Shown piece by piece: positions 1-9,414 of a stretch of 64,000 bases of DNA. The notes under the pieces were generated by a model. It saw nothing but the letters and a program-made list of their open reading frames with translations, made no database searches and had not been told where the DNA came from. This DNA comes from G963667675 sp965249215 (GTDB lineage Bacteria > Chloroflexota > Dehalococcoidia > Lucifugimonadales > UBA3495). The first letter of the stretch is position 1; the number at the start of each line of letters is the position of its first letter. The translations under genes were made by a program, and so were the position numbers. The stretch is from NCBI GenBank assembly GCA_965249215.1, contig CBDFLN010000001.1, positions 434,001 to 498,000 of the forward strand, read 5' to 3'.

Positions 1-87
1 AATCTTGTACAGCGCCTCCGGAGGAATGGGGTCCGGCTTGTAGTCTCTCACCGTCCGTCGTGAGCGAATGCACTCGTATACGTCCAT
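1..87 (-). CDS. Nitroreductase family protein, N-terminal fragment
   Basis: Only the first 29 codons lie in the window; the gene runs off the left edge. The translated start (MDVYECIRSRRTVRDYKPDP) matches the N-terminus of FMN-dependent nitroreductases, where the RRTVR-x-Y/F segment contributes to FMN binding. The ATG at 87 has a GAGG Shine-Dalgarno about 8 bases upstream. The family reduces nitro, quinone or enone substrates with NAD(P)H. It is oriented like the downstream-lying CMD and LLM oxidoreductase genes (140-1750), so it may belong to the same catabolic neighbourhood. Too little is visible to name a substrate. Confidence 0.6.
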   Translation of the reverse strand, partial: MDVYECIRSRRTVRDYKPDPIPPEALYKI

Positions 88-139
88 TTTTCTTACCTCG
101 CTGATGCCCCGCTTGAAGCCGGGAAGAATCGCGTAAGCC

Positions 140-697
140 TTAGACCGGCAATTCTTTCTCCGTCCTCTCCGCCGGCAATTCGACTCCAAAGGCGTTTACG
201 TTGAAGGCCAGCATGGCGTAACACCCCATCAGGTTGGTAAGCTCGGTCAGTCCCAAAACTCCAAGCTGGGCCAGCGCCGCATCGAATGTCCCCTGGCTGA
301 CGCGGCGCGTGCGGAAGAACTCTCTGCCGTAGTCAACTACTGCGGCCTCGTCCGGCGCCAGCCCGGAAAGCTCGCTTCTGTCCCGCAGGGCGTCTACTAC
401 GTCGTCCCGCAAACCGGCCTCCCTGGCTGGAGGAGCATGGGCATTCCAGATATACTGGCAATCGTTCTCCCTGGCCGCCAGGATCATGGCAAGCTCCCTG
501 ATGCGCGGCTCAAGAGATGTTTCCGACCGCATGAATAAAGCCAGGTCGCCCACCCTCAGCGCCACTTCCGGCGCGTTCAATAAAACCGAGCCGGGCCCAT
601 CGGCGGGTATCCCGCCCCTCCTTTCCACCACCTGGTCGAACGCCGACCTCTGGCTTTCGGGCACGCTTTCTCTCGTTACCGCGGGTACTCGGGCCAT
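140..697 (-). CDS. Carboxymuconolactone decarboxylase (AhpD-like) family protein
   Basis: A 185-aa protein with the CMD fold signature: the helix around residues 60-90 carries a conserved Cys80 and His87 in the segment CQYIWNAH. The single Cys (not CxxC) is closer to the decarboxylase-like and uncharacterised CMD members than to AhpD peroxidase partners. The ATG at 697 has a strong AAGGAGGA site directly upstream. It follows the LLM oxidoreductase gene by about 90 bp on the same strand and the two are probably co-transcribed. Role inferred: small-molecule catabolism or peroxide/redox protection; substrate unknown. Confidence 0.8.
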   Translation of the reverse strand: MARVPAVTRESVPESQRSAFDQVVERRGGIPADGPGSVLLNAPEVALRVGDLALFMRSETSLEPRIRELAMILAARENDCQYIWNAHAPPAREAGLRDDVVDALRDRSELSGLAPDEAAVVDYGREFFRTRRVSQGTFDAALAQLGVLGLTELTNLMGCYAMLAFNVNAFGVELPAERTEKELPV

Positions 698-784
698 TCC
701 ATCCTCCTTGCATCCTGTCCGGCTGGGTTAGATAAAATTTTGCGCCGGGACCAAGTCCCATCCCGGAGGCTCTTGTCTGCCTCC

Positions 785-1750
785 TTAGGCCAGGGATTGA
801 GCTACTTGTCCCATCAGTCTCAGCGTACGGTCCAAGGCAGCTGGCCGGTCGTCTCCTGCCAGCACAGGAGTCACCATGAGCTCTGCCGCCCCCAGGTTTA
901 GCAACTCCCGTAGCCGGTTCCCTATACGACTCTCATCCCCGTGCACCAGCAACCCGTCGATCATAGCGTCGCTCCAGACTCCTTTGGTTGCCTCTGGATA
1001 GCCTGCAGCCGCCATCATCCGTTGGTAAAAGGGCAGGGTCAGGGTGCTTGCGTGGTCTTCGCGAAAAGCGGCTCGTGCCTCTTTAGCGTTGTCGTTCAGG
1101 CACACTGGGGTGTGGACGATCAGCGGCGGTACGGGCCGTCCCGCCTCCTCTGCGCCCTGGGTCATGGCGGGCAGGCCAACGTCTCGCAGGTAATCGTGCG
1201 GGCATATCCAGGTAATTGCCCCGTCCGCCTCGGCGCCGCAAAGCTCGAAGGACCCCCGCTGTAGGGCCGACACCATTACCGGCACGTCCACCGGTTCCGG
1301 GATACTCTCGTGGGCCTGGTAGAACTCGCCGTCCAGGTCAACCTCGCCCCGTTGCAGCAACGCCTTCAATATCCTCACGTACTCTTTGAGATGCCCCAGC
1401 GGGTTCCGCAAGCCTAAGCCCATTTGCTCCATCAACGGCCGGTGACTGGGCCCGATACCCAATCTGAACCTTCCCGGCGCCAGTTGGGCTGCCACCTGGA
1501 CTTGCTGCGCCATCACCAGCGGATGCCTCGGATACGTTGGTACTATGGCCGTTCCCAGCATGATGTCCCTCGTTCGGGCCGCAGTGGCCGCAAGGGTGGT
1601 GATGCCGTCAATCCGGGCGCCGTCGGTGGGAACCCAAGCCGCCTGAATGCCCAGGTGTTCGGCCCAATCGATGTCCGTTTGGATTTCAGCGGCCCTTTTG
1701 CCCGAAAAAAAGAGGCCGATCCGTTTTCGCTCCGTTCCTCTGCCTTGCAT
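785..1750 (-). CDS. LLM class F420/FMN-dependent oxidoreductase
   Basis: A 321-aa luciferase-like monooxygenase-fold protein. The N-terminal strand (KRIGLFFSG), the segment IMLGTAIVPTYPRHPLVMAQQ and GRFRLGIGPSHRPLMEQMGL are typical of the F420-dependent TIM-barrel LLM family; the C-terminus ends with a characteristic GAAELMVTP-type strand. These cytosolic enzymes use F420 or FMN to oxidise or oxygenate diverse organics. Such genes are abundant in actinobacteria and in SAR202-type Chloroflexota. The ATG at 1750 has only a weak ribosome site. Substrate cannot be read from sequence. It is upstream of the CMD gene on the same strand. Confidence 0.85.
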   Translation of the reverse strand: MQGRGTERKRIGLFFSGKRAAEIQTDIDWAEHLGIQAAWVPTDGARIDGITTLAATAARTRDIMLGTAIVPTYPRHPLVMAQQVQVAAQLAPGRFRLGIGPSHRPLMEQMGLGLRNPLGHLKEYVRILKALLQRGEVDLDGEFYQAHESIPEPVDVPVMVSALQRGSFELCGAEADGAITWICPHDYLRDVGLPAMTQGAEEAGRPVPPLIVHTPVCLNDNAKEARAAFREDHASTLTLPFYQRMMAAAGYPEATKGVWSDAMIDGLLVHGDESRIGNRLRELLNLGAAELMVTPVLAGDDRPAALDRTLRLMGQVAQSLA

Positions 1751-1981
1751 CTATTCAACGTCCATCAGTTAGTCTTGGGGGCCAGCAACCTGAACCCCGC
1801 ATCAACCCGCCGGGCACAGCAAATCACGAAGCCAACGCCCGTGTCAAGCAACAAAGCCCTAAGGGCAATTCCTCCCGGTTTCATACGACGGCCATTGCGG
1901 CCCCGATTGAGCGCCCGCCCGGCGACAATTAGAATAGGCGCCAGGACTTTAGGTCGCCCCGTATAATGTTGAGGCCCGCAA

Positions 1982-2797
1982 ATGTCCGCAGTCCAGCGAT
2001 GGAACTCCATGGTCGAATCGGAGCACGCCCAGTCGGAGCGGATGCGCCGTCACGAGCCGCCGCCCGCCGACCACTGGCAACCCCATGCCCACCGGTTCAA
2101 GGCCGACTCCTGGGATGCCAACGACCCCCTGCTGGATCGGCTCAAACAAGAGGTGCAACCCGACTACACCCTGCTTGACGTCGGCGCTGGCGCCGGCAGG
2201 CTCTGCCTCCCGTTGTCATTCGGCTGCCGGCAGGTGGTGGCAGTGGAGCCGTCCCCAAGCATGGTCCAGGTCTTGACGCAGCAGGTGTCCGACCTGTCCA
2301 TCCGTAACGTGTCGGTGGTTCAGGCCACGTGGGAAGACGCCGACGTAGGGCCCGCCGACCTGGTCCTTTGTTGCCACGTCCTCTATGTGGTGAAGGACGT
2401 CGAAGGCTTCGTCAGGAAGCTGGAATCCCGCGCCCGCAACACCGTGCTTGTTGTGCTCTTTAAGTCCGCCCCCCAGGCATCAATTTACCCCTTGTGGAAA
2501 CGGGTCCATGGCGAAGACAGGCTCAGCCTGCCGGCCTTGCCCCAGTTTCTGGAGGTCCTTTCCGAATTGGGCACCGACCCCCGGGTGGAGACGCTGCCGC
2601 CACAGAAAGCCCGGGGATTTGACAGCCGGGAAATGGCCTTGGAGGAACTGGGCCGCCGTCTTTACCTCGCGCCCGGCAGCCGGAAAATGGCTGAACTGGA
2701 AGCTATTTTGCCGGACCTGCTGGAAGAAGTCGAAGGGACCCTGGTCATTCGAGGCTCCCGGCACCCGGAGCCTGTCTTGGTGACTTGGTGTCCCTGA
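1982..2797 (+). CDS. Class I SAM-dependent methyltransferase
   Basis: A 271-aa protein with Rossmann-type SAM motif I (LLDVGAGAGR, residues 64-73) and the acidic motif II residue in VVAVEPS (Glu89), followed by a motif IV-like ADLVLCCHVLYVV. The C-terminal part is variable, as expected for a substrate-specific lid. A TATAAT hexamer at 1962-1967 lies just upstream without a convincing -35 box, and GAGG precedes the ATG at 1982. It is divergent from the LLM gene. Methyl acceptor unknown. Confidence 0.75.
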   Translation: MSAVQRWNSMVESEHAQSERMRRHEPPPADHWQPHAHRFKADSWDANDPLLDRLKQEVQPDYTLLDVGAGAGRLCLPLSFGCRQVVAVEPSPSMVQVLTQQVSDLSIRNVSVVQATWEDADVGPADLVLCCHVLYVVKDVEGFVRKLESRARNTVLVVLFKSAPQASIYPLWKRVHGEDRLSLPALPQFLEVLSELGTDPRVETLPPQKARGFDSREMALEELGRRLYLAPGSRKMAELEAILPDLLEEVEGTLVIRGSRHPEPVLVTWCP

Positions 2798-2854
2798 CAT
2801 CGCCAGTGCCCCCTTTGGCTAACCACTCAAAGCATTGGAATAAGGAGGGAGGAA

Positions 2855-3349
2855 ATGCCAGCCCAACCGTCACCTGACTTGGAGTCCCGGCTGAGAGACC
2901 TGGAAGACCGGCTCCGAGTAGTCGAAAACGTCCAAGCCATCCGAAACTTGAAGGCCGCTTACGCTGCCTACTGCGACGACAACTACGACGCGGACAAGAT
3001 CGCCGAGCTGTTTGTAGAGGACGCGGTGTGGGAGAACGACGCCCGGGGCAGAATTGAAGGCCGCGAGGCTATCCGGGCTCTATTCCGCACCGCCTCTCAA
3101 AGCTATACCTTTGCCATCCACTACAGCTTGAACCCTCAAATAGAGGTCAACGGCGACACTGCCCGGGCCAGGTGGTACCTCTTCATGCCGTGCACCGCTA
3201 CCGACGGCAACCGGGCGCTGTGGCGGGCCAGTATCGACTACGAAGAGTATGTTCGCGTCGATGGCAAATGGATGTTCAAGAAGAAGACCGCGACGCAAAT
3301 CCTCAGCAGCCCCTTCGAAGAGAGCTGGGCCCAAGCCCAGGCCGCCTAA
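2855..3349 (+). CDS. SnoaL-like / NTF2-fold protein
   Basis: A 164-aa protein. After a short N-terminal coiled-coil-like helix (residues 9-25, LESRLRDLEDRLRVVEN) it shows the SnoaL-like pattern: IRNLKAAYAAYCDDNYDADKIAELFVEDAVW, then G-R-IEGREAIRALF and a closing sheet with W and E/Y residues. The fold houses isomerases, dehydratases and hydrolases of small aromatics or polyketides, and this subgroup resembles gamma-BHC dehydrochlorinase-like proteins. A near-perfect AAGGAGGGAGG site precedes the ATG. Likely catabolic; exact reaction unknown. Confidence 0.8.
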   Translation: MPAQPSPDLESRLRDLEDRLRVVENVQAIRNLKAAYAAYCDDNYDADKIAELFVEDAVWENDARGRIEGREAIRALFRTASQSYTFAIHYSLNPQIEVNGDTARARWYLFMPCTATDGNRALWRASIDYEEYVRVDGKWMFKKKTATQILSSPFEESWAQAQAA

Positions 3350-3405
3350 AGGTCCCGACCGGCGGGAATGGCATCCTGCCGCTCCTTTGAGGGCTGGGGC
3401 CTGGA

Positions 3406-4254
3406 CTAAAGCCCCTTAAACGACGGCGCCCGCTTCTCCAGGAACGCATCACGCGCCTCCGTGGCGTCCTCCGAGGAGCCCAGGATGCCGCCCGCATTGG
3501 ACGTCAACACCATAGTTCCTTCGAGGGTGCTGTCCACGGCGGCCCGCATAATTCGTTTGCCCACCCACTGCACCAGTGGAGGCGTGCGAATGATGCGGTT
3601 GCACAACTCCCTGGTCGTCTCCTCCAGTTTCTCCGAAGAGACCAGGTAGTTCAGCAACCCCCAGTCATAGGCCCTCTGGGCGTCCAGTTGCCCGGTGTAG
3701 ACGAACTCCAGCGCCCTGCCCAGCCCCGCCATCTTGGGCAGGTAGTAGCTGCCGCCGTTTTCTATGATTTGCCCCAATTGCTGGTACCCGATGAACCGGG
3801 TGTTCTCGCACCCCAGGCGGATGTCGCAGTGCAGCGCCATGTCCATCCCCGATCCCACGGCGGGACCATTGATCATGGCTATCGTCGGCTTTCTTATGTG
3901 GGAGATATCCTTGTGGAGCTTGGTGAACCCGTGGTAGAAGAACTGCCGGGTGCGGTCGGGACCTTCCCCGTTGCCCCGGTTTCCGGGAAATCTCTCTCCC
4001 TTGACCGTGTCTGGAACGTCTCCTTTCATGTCGGCGCCCGAGCAAAACCCCCGTCCCACTCCCGTTAGCACGATGACCCGAATGTCCGGATCGTCGTCGC
4101 CGGCCCGCATATACTCGCCGACCTTTGCCACCGTGCCGTTTTCTTCGGAACTCCCGATCAACGCGTTCATTCGCTCCGGTCGGTTGAACTTAATCCATAG
4201 GATGCCCGATTCCTCTGGTTCGTATAGGAGATGGTCCACCAACTTAGGTCCCAT
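3406..4254 (-). CDS. Enoyl-CoA hydratase/isomerase (crotonase) family protein
   Basis: A 282-aa crotonase. The first oxyanion-hole motif is GFCSGADMKG and the second is NGPAVGSGMDMALHCDI; a candidate catalytic Glu sits in QIIENGGS. There is an unusual 20-30 residue insertion after the first oxyanion motif (the GERFPGNRGNGEGP region) compared with classical EchA. Acts on a CoA thioester in beta-oxidation-like or ring-degradation pathways. About 170 bp downstream of the VOC gene on the same strand, so the two may be co-expressed. A second crotonase lies at 8632-9402. Confidence 0.85.
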   Translation of the reverse strand: MGPKLVDHLLYEPEESGILWIKFNRPERMNALIGSSEENGTVAKVGEYMRAGDDDPDIRVIVLTGVGRGFCSGADMKGDVPDTVKGERFPGNRGNGEGPDRTRQFFYHGFTKLHKDISHIRKPTIAMINGPAVGSGMDMALHCDIRLGCENTRFIGYQQLGQIIENGGSYYLPKMAGLGRALEFVYTGQLDAQRAYDWGLLNYLVSSEKLEETTRELCNRIIRTPPLVQWVGKRIMRAAVDSTLEGTMVLTSNAGGILGSSEDATEARDAFLEKRAPSFKGL

Positions 4255-4420
4255 TGTCTTCCTCTCTATTTCTGTAGGATAAGTCGCACAGGTTGAACAT
4301 GGGTGTATAGCCTGCGGCTCTCAATGTCGTGGTTACCGGCCCGACCGCAATCCGATACCTGGACTGTGCCTACAACCCGGTACTGGGAATCCCTGCCCCT
4401 GAACGCCTGGCGCCGGAAGC

Positions 4421-4909
4421 CTATCCGGCTGCGGCCTGCTGGGCCAGCTCTGCGTCCCAGGGGCCTGGCATCCGGCCCTTCTCGGTGGTCCTTTGGCCCT
4501 GCACCCTGCCCCACTGGGCCCGCGGCAATTCGTATGAGACCTCTACGCCGTTGCCGTCCGGGTCTCGAATATAAATGCCGATAGACAGACCGTGGTCGGA
4601 CACCCGTTCGATTTTTATGTTCTTTTCCTTGATCCTGTAGTAGAGCTCTTTCAGGTCGTCCAGGCTTTCCATGTACCACGCCATGTGGTTCAAGCCCACC
4701 TGCCCCCGTTGCTGCAAAGGAGCGTCGTCCCCCACCTCCATTAACGCTATCTCGTGGGAAACGTCAAGGTCGGCCGACATGAAAGCCGACGAGCCCGGTT
4801 CGAATATGTACGTGTGCAGACCCAGCAACTCCTCATACCAGTCCTTCGAACGTTCCACGTTGCGGACGTACACGTTTATATGGCCTAGAGTCTTTGGCTT
4901 GTAAGTCAT
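4421..4909 (-). CDS. VOC family (glyoxalase/extradiol dioxygenase-like) protein
   Basis: A 162-aa vicinal-oxygen-chelate protein with two beta-alpha-beta-beta-beta modules. Candidate metal ligands are His10 (LGHINVYV), His75 (LNHMAWY) and Glu123 (GVEVSYE), the His-His-Glu set of type I extradiol dioxygenases. The DPDGNGVEV signature close to the C-terminus is typical. Single-chain length suggests a dimeric enzyme acting on a catecholic or dioxygenase-type substrate; a glyoxalase role is also possible. The ATG at 4909 has GAGGGGAATC upstream. Confidence 0.8.
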   Translation of the reverse strand: MTYKPKTLGHINVYVRNVERSKDWYEELLGLHTYIFEPGSSAFMSADLDVSHEIALMEVGDDAPLQQRGQVGLNHMAWYMESLDDLKELYYRIKEKNIKIERVSDHGLSIGIYIRDPDGNGVEVSYELPRAQWGRVQGQRTTEKGRMPGPWDAELAQQAAAG

Positions 4910-5137
4910 GATTCCCCTCCTGCGGCGGGCTTTGCCTCACGTCGGCCACGCTATCACAATCACCGATACCCGCGCAAGTTGACGTGCCAAAGCGACGTCA
5001 CCCCTCCTCCCCAAGCTCCAAGGCGGCCAACTCCCGCTACGCCCCGATGAAACTCCCTTACAATGCCCTTATCCCAAGGCCGCGTCCCGGAGGTACACAG
5101 AGGCGGCCAGGATTTGCTCCGGCGGTCAGTTCTCACC

Positions 5138-7408
5138 CTAATTCGCCGCGCCCGGCGTGGGGTTGTCGACGGTGCGGAAATCGCCGGTAATGTCCGGGAC
5201 CCGGGCGTAGCTCATGCCTTCTCCAGACTCACCCTCCTCCCAGTCCACCCTATCTACCAACATGCCGGCGGCTGTCCACACTCCCAGTTCCTCGTCGCTG
5301 CCCAGGGCAAAGCCGGGCCAGCCTTCTCCATCCACCTCGACCTGCAGGTATTCTCCGGGGGCCAGAACCAGCCCTGTTGGAAAAGCCACACGCTTGCCCG
5401 GATCGTCCAGGTCATCGGCCACGGTGAAGTTCGCCAAGGCCAGGTGTGAGTCCGAAGCGTTGTAAAGCTCGAACCAGTCCAGCGGGTCCCCCTTGGCCGC
5501 CACCTCGTTAATGACGAGTCCGGCGTTTGCCGTATCCTCGGCGGGCGCGGCATCCTGGTACTCACCCCCCGGCCCTCCGAATGCTCCCGAGAAGCTGCCG
5601 GAAATCGCCGCTCCAGCCTCGAACCCCGCCTCCGATAGCTCCAATGTCCCCTCGTAGAACAGGGAAATGCTCAGTTCCCCGCCGGCAGGTATGGACCAGA
5701 CTACGCCGGCGACTGTGTCCCGCCCCACTACCAGCGACGCGCCGTCAACCAGCAACTTGCGGGGCGTCACAACCGTCACACCTCGCACTGACCCGTCGGC
5801 TTCGACCGTGAAGGTAACCAAAGACGCCAGGTCGCTGACGCCGGGCAGCAGTTGCTTATCGTCTGGGCTGGCCTTCCCAGCTACCACCGCCAGGTCCTCG
5901 GCGGGTAGCTCGGCCCCGTCTACCTCCATCGAGACGACTCTCCCCTCCGCCAAGGGATTCACGCTCTCGTTGCTTCCCCAGGTGGTCTCGAATCTGACTT
6001 CCAACGACCCCGAACCTAACCCGTCGGGATCTGCCGGCGGCGGCGCGTCGGGCCACTCCGGCGGCTCTGGCGTCAGGTCCTCCAGCAACTCCGCCCGGCG
6101 CTTCCTGATGAACTGCCTCACCCGCTCCACATCCGCCACCGCTGCTGGCCGGGCCTTGGGCAAGGCGTGTTCCTCCACGATCTCTGCCATGGAATCGACC
6201 ATCGCCAGCAGCTCTTCCTCGTCCCAGGCGGCCCTGAGAATCTCCCTCAACCGGCCGACGTATTTCTCCTGCCACTCTGCATCGTTGTATAGCCTGTTGG
6301 CTATGGCTGACAGCGCCAGAACCGACGGCGGCGGCTCCGTGACGTGGTCGAACACGTTGGGGTCGTCCTTCAGGTGGAAGGTGTCATCCACCCCCCAAGG
6401 AATGAACACGAACTTCCCGCCGGGTTCCCGGTAGAACCAGTAGTTGTTGCGGTTGCCCGCATACCCGTCCCAGTGCCCCACCAGCGCCTCCGTTGCCCAG
6501 AACCATAAGTACCGGTCCAGGTCGACCACCGTTCCCAGCGCTTCGAGGCCCGCCTCCGACGGGTCCTGCAGCGCCGCCACCGCCGCGTCTATGTCCGACC
6601 AGTCGCCCGCGTCCTCGTTGTTTTTCTTTTCAATCGTCCCCCGGTATTGGGGAGTGAAATCGCTCACCGTCCCCTCGTACAGGTTGCCTTCTGCGCTGTC
6701 GAAGTGCCGGGCCAAAAACGGGGCCTTAATTTCTTCCACGTGAACGTATAGACCCAGGTTCTTGCCGTTTACTGTCACCGCGGCGAAGTTGCAGCGGGGC
6801 GTTGGCGCTCCGGCCGCGGCGAACACGTGGAAGGCCAGACAGGTGTTGATCATCGAAGGGTCCTGGACGCTGTTGTTCAGGGTCATTCGCTCCATGGCGG
6901 CGCCCAAAGACTGGCCGTCCACGTACTTATCGAACCGCAATTTCAGGGCAGGCTTGGTGTCGCTCTGCGAGCCGATAAAGCCCTTCTTGCGGACGCCGAC
7001 CTCGGCGTGGGTTTCTCCGTCCACCGTCACCGTCCCGGAGAACCAGGTGTAGATGTCCGAGAATGGCCTGGAAAGCTGAAATTCCTCTATTTCTGCTATC
7101 ACGTCCTCGAAGGTACGGGTCTGATGGCGCAGCGTGTCCCAGTCCTCCGGCGCAATCTCAATTTCGACTTCCAACACCCGGTCCATGGCGAAAAAGGCGT
7201 CGCTGGGGTCGATGTCTACTGCAGGCGTTGGCGTCGCCGTTGATGGTTCTTGCGTAGACGTAGGCGTAGGTGTAGCTGCCGCAATGGATGTCGCAGCCAT
7301 AGTGGGCGTAGCCGCCGCAGTGGGCGCTCCCTCCTCGTCCGAGCCCGATGTGCACCCGGCCAGCATCAAGATACCGGCTGCGGCCCACGCCGCGAGCAGC
7401 GTGATCAT
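5138..7408 (-). CDS. CotH kinase-family lipoprotein with lamin-tail domain
   Basis: A 756-aa exported lipoprotein. Residues 1-19 form a signal peptide with a lipobox (LAGC, Cys19), followed by a Thr/Pro/Ala-rich linker to about residue 65. Residues about 72-420 match the CotH spore-coat-kinase fold, including the WGVDDTF segment and LYVHVEEI. After a beta-rich middle part, the last 130 residues are a lamin-tail domain (LVINEVAAKGDPLDWFELYN), common at the C-terminus of secreted bacterial proteins. CotH proteins are atypical secreted kinases; the lamin-tail domain is usually an anchoring or binding module. Function on the cell surface is inferred. No partner genes are adjacent. Confidence 0.85.
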   Translation of the reverse strand: MITLLAAWAAAGILMLAGCTSGSDEEGAPTAAATPTMAATSIAAATPTPTSTQEPSTATPTPAVDIDPSDAFFAMDRVLEVEIEIAPEDWDTLRHQTRTFEDVIAEIEEFQLSRPFSDIYTWFSGTVTVDGETHAEVGVRKKGFIGSQSDTKPALKLRFDKYVDGQSLGAAMERMTLNNSVQDPSMINTCLAFHVFAAAGAPTPRCNFAAVTVNGKNLGLYVHVEEIKAPFLARHFDSAEGNLYEGTVSDFTPQYRGTIEKKNNEDAGDWSDIDAAVAALQDPSEAGLEALGTVVDLDRYLWFWATEALVGHWDGYAGNRNNYWFYREPGGKFVFIPWGVDDTFHLKDDPNVFDHVTEPPPSVLALSAIANRLYNDAEWQEKYVGRLREILRAAWDEEELLAMVDSMAEIVEEHALPKARPAAVADVERVRQFIRKRRAELLEDLTPEPPEWPDAPPPADPDGLGSGSLEVRFETTWGSNESVNPLAEGRVVSMEVDGAELPAEDLAVVAGKASPDDKQLLPGVSDLASLVTFTVEADGSVRGVTVVTPRKLLVDGASLVVGRDTVAGVVWSIPAGGELSISLFYEGTLELSEAGFEAGAAISGSFSGAFGGPGGEYQDAAPAEDTANAGLVINEVAAKGDPLDWFELYNASDSHLALANFTVADDLDDPGKRVAFPTGLVLAPGEYLQVEVDGEGWPGFALGSDEELGVWTAAGMLVDRVDWEEGESGEGMSYARVPDITGDFRTVDNPTPGAAN

Positions 7409-7493
7409 ACCCTTGGACAGATGTCGGGAATTCGTAAGGGACCTCCTCCCTTGGCTTTCTTCGGCCGCTTCGCGAGTGACTTCTTCCGGCAGC

Positions 7494-8462
7494 CTAAGGC
7501 GTTAGCAACACCTTCCCGGTCGTCAAGCGGCCCTCCAATTGCCGGTGAGCTTCGTGGGCTTCGGACAGCGGCAGGTTGAGGCTGATGTTCAGCTCCAATT
7601 CCCCGGTGGACACCCACCCCAGCACCTCGTTGGCCCGCCGCAACAGTTCCTCCCGGGTGGCGGTGAAGTCCGCCAGGGTGGGCCGGGTCAAGGATAGGGA
7701 GCCGTTCCAAAGAACAGTAGTGTCAACGGGAGGGATCAGCCCGCTGGCCGACCCATAGAGCGCCATGTAGCCTCGCCTTCCCAGGCAGTTGATTCCCTTG
7801 GCGAATGTGCTCAATCCCACCGAGTCGTAGACGATCCTCACCCCCTGACCCCCGGTCGCTCGCTGCACTTCCTCCTCGAAGTCCTGCTGAGTGTAGTTGA
7901 TCACTACATCTGCTCCCATGCCCCGTGCTACCTCGGCCTTGGCCTCCGTGGAAACCGTGGTAAACACCCGGGCCCCCACCCGCTTGAGCATCTGGATGAG
8001 CATTGTCCCCATTCCCCCGGCTCCGGCGTGCACCAGCGCTACGTCCCCCGGGTTTAGCCTGACGATGTCGAACACCAGGAAATGGGCGGTCATCGCCTGG
8101 ATCATCGTGGCCGCTCCCGTGGCAAACTCCATGTCTTCTGGAAGTCTGACCAGCAGCCGGGAAGGGACCGCATGCCGCTCGGCGTAGGTCCCCGTATACA
8201 TGGCGTAGGCCACCCGGTCTCCCACCGATACTTCGCCGACACCCTCTCCCACGGCAATTACAACCCCGGCGGCCTCCCGGCCCGGTGTCCACGGAAAGCT
8301 GCCGGGGGGAGTGCTCCCTCTTCGGCTGGCCACGTCGGTGAAGTTGACCCCAATCGCCTTGATTTCTACCAACGCCTCTCCGGGCCCCGGGCTGGGGTCA
8401 GGCGCATCCTCGTATGAAAGCACCCCGGGCCCGCCCGTCTCATGGATTCTCACAGTTTTCAT
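7494..8462 (-). CDS. Quinone oxidoreductase-like zinc-independent alcohol dehydrogenase
   Basis: A 322-aa MDR-superfamily enzyme. The N-terminal GroES-like domain carries the GVNFTDVASRRG and GREAAGVV motifs without the structural zinc cysteines; the nucleotide site is HAGAGGMGTMLIQ and resembles NADPH-dependent QOR/CurA proteins. The ATG at 8462 is preferred over an in-frame TTG 18 bases upstream because a GGAGG site sits 4 bases before it. Probably reduces quinones or enones. Divergent from the crotonase gene at 8632. Confidence 0.85.
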   Translation of the reverse strand: MKTVRIHETGGPGVLSYEDAPDPSPGPGEALVEIKAIGVNFTDVASRRGSTPPGSFPWTPGREAAGVVIAVGEGVGEVSVGDRVAYAMYTGTYAERHAVPSRLLVRLPEDMEFATGAATMIQAMTAHFLVFDIVRLNPGDVALVHAGAGGMGTMLIQMLKRVGARVFTTVSTEAKAEVARGMGADVVINYTQQDFEEEVQRATGGQGVRIVYDSVGLSTFAKGINCLGRRGYMALYGSASGLIPPVDTTVLWNGSLSLTRPTLADFTATREELLRRANEVLGWVSTGELELNISLNLPLSEAHEAHRQLEGRLTTGKVLLTP

Positions 8463-8631
8463 TGCGCCTCCGCTATACAAAGGGTGTCCAACATACCGAG
8501 AGAGTACAGGAAAACCATGGCCCCTGGAAAGGCGGCTGGCAACGCCGCAGAGTTTACATGCCCCATCCTGTGTGGTGTACTAATATTCGCCGCTGCTGCA
8601 TAGATTTACCTTCACGGAGGAGCACACCGCT

Positions 8632-9402
8632 ATGAGCAACCAGGCCGTCATCGTCGATAGGACGGACCGCGTCGCAGTCATCACCTTGAACCGCCCCGAG
8701 GTGTTGAACGCTCTCAACCTCCAACTCGTCCGGGAGTTGGACGGTGCTTTGACCGAGTTCGAACACGATGACGGCGTTGGAGCAATAATCATCACCGGGG
8801 CGGGAGAGCGGGCCTTCTCCGCCGGGGCGGACATTCACGAGAACAGGGAGATAACGGACGAGGAAAGGCCCCGGATATCCGCCGAAAGGACCGAGTACAC
8901 TTGGCGCCTGGCCACTTATCCCAAGCCGATTATCGGCGCCATCAACGGGCTGTGCTACGGCGGCGGAACGGTCCTCGCCACCTCCATGGACTTTCTACTG
9001 GGTTGCGAGCGCACCACCTTCCGGTTCTTGGCCGTCAACTACGGCCAGATGAACGCCACTTGGAGCCTCCCTACCATGATGGGTTGGCCCCGGGTCAAAG
9101 AGCTGCTCTACAGCGGCCGCGAGGTGTTCGCCGAGGAAGCGTACCGCATCGGGCTTCTGAACCACCTGGTGCCTTCTGCCGAGTTGTTGGACAAGGCGGT
9201 GGAGGCTGCCGCCGGCATCGCCAAAAACCGGGTAGACTCCGTGGCCAACATCAAGCAGATATTGATAGAGCACACCGGCCTATCCATCGAGCAGCAATAC
9301 AGGGCCGAGGTCGAAGGCCGGCAAAGCCGTTTCAAGGGACTTTCGGTGGAAGAAGGCTTTGCCGACTTTCTCAACCGCAAGGGCCGCAAGCCGCGGGCCT
9401 GA
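8632..9402 (+). CDS. Enoyl-CoA hydratase/isomerase family protein
   Basis: A 256-aa crotonase of standard length. Oxyanion-hole motifs: AFSAGADIHE and NGLCYGGGTVLATSMDFLLG; the C-terminus SRFKGLSVEEGFADFLNRKG is the usual trimer-forming helix. Motifs VAVITLNRPEVLNALN near the start are canonical. It has a CGGAGGA site 9-10 bases before the ATG. The stop is 12 bases before the cupin gene, so the two are probably one transcript. Acts on an unknown CoA ester. Confidence 0.87.
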   Translation: MSNQAVIVDRTDRVAVITLNRPEVLNALNLQLVRELDGALTEFEHDDGVGAIIITGAGERAFSAGADIHENREITDEERPRISAERTEYTWRLATYPKPIIGAINGLCYGGGTVLATSMDFLLGCERTTFRFLAVNYGQMNATWSLPTMMGWPRVKELLYSGREVFAEEAYRIGLLNHLVPSAELLDKAVEAAAGIAKNRVDSVANIKQILIEHTGLSIEQQYRAEVEGRQSRFKGLSVEEGFADFLNRKGRKPRA

Positions 9403-9414
9403 CCGGGTACAGCC

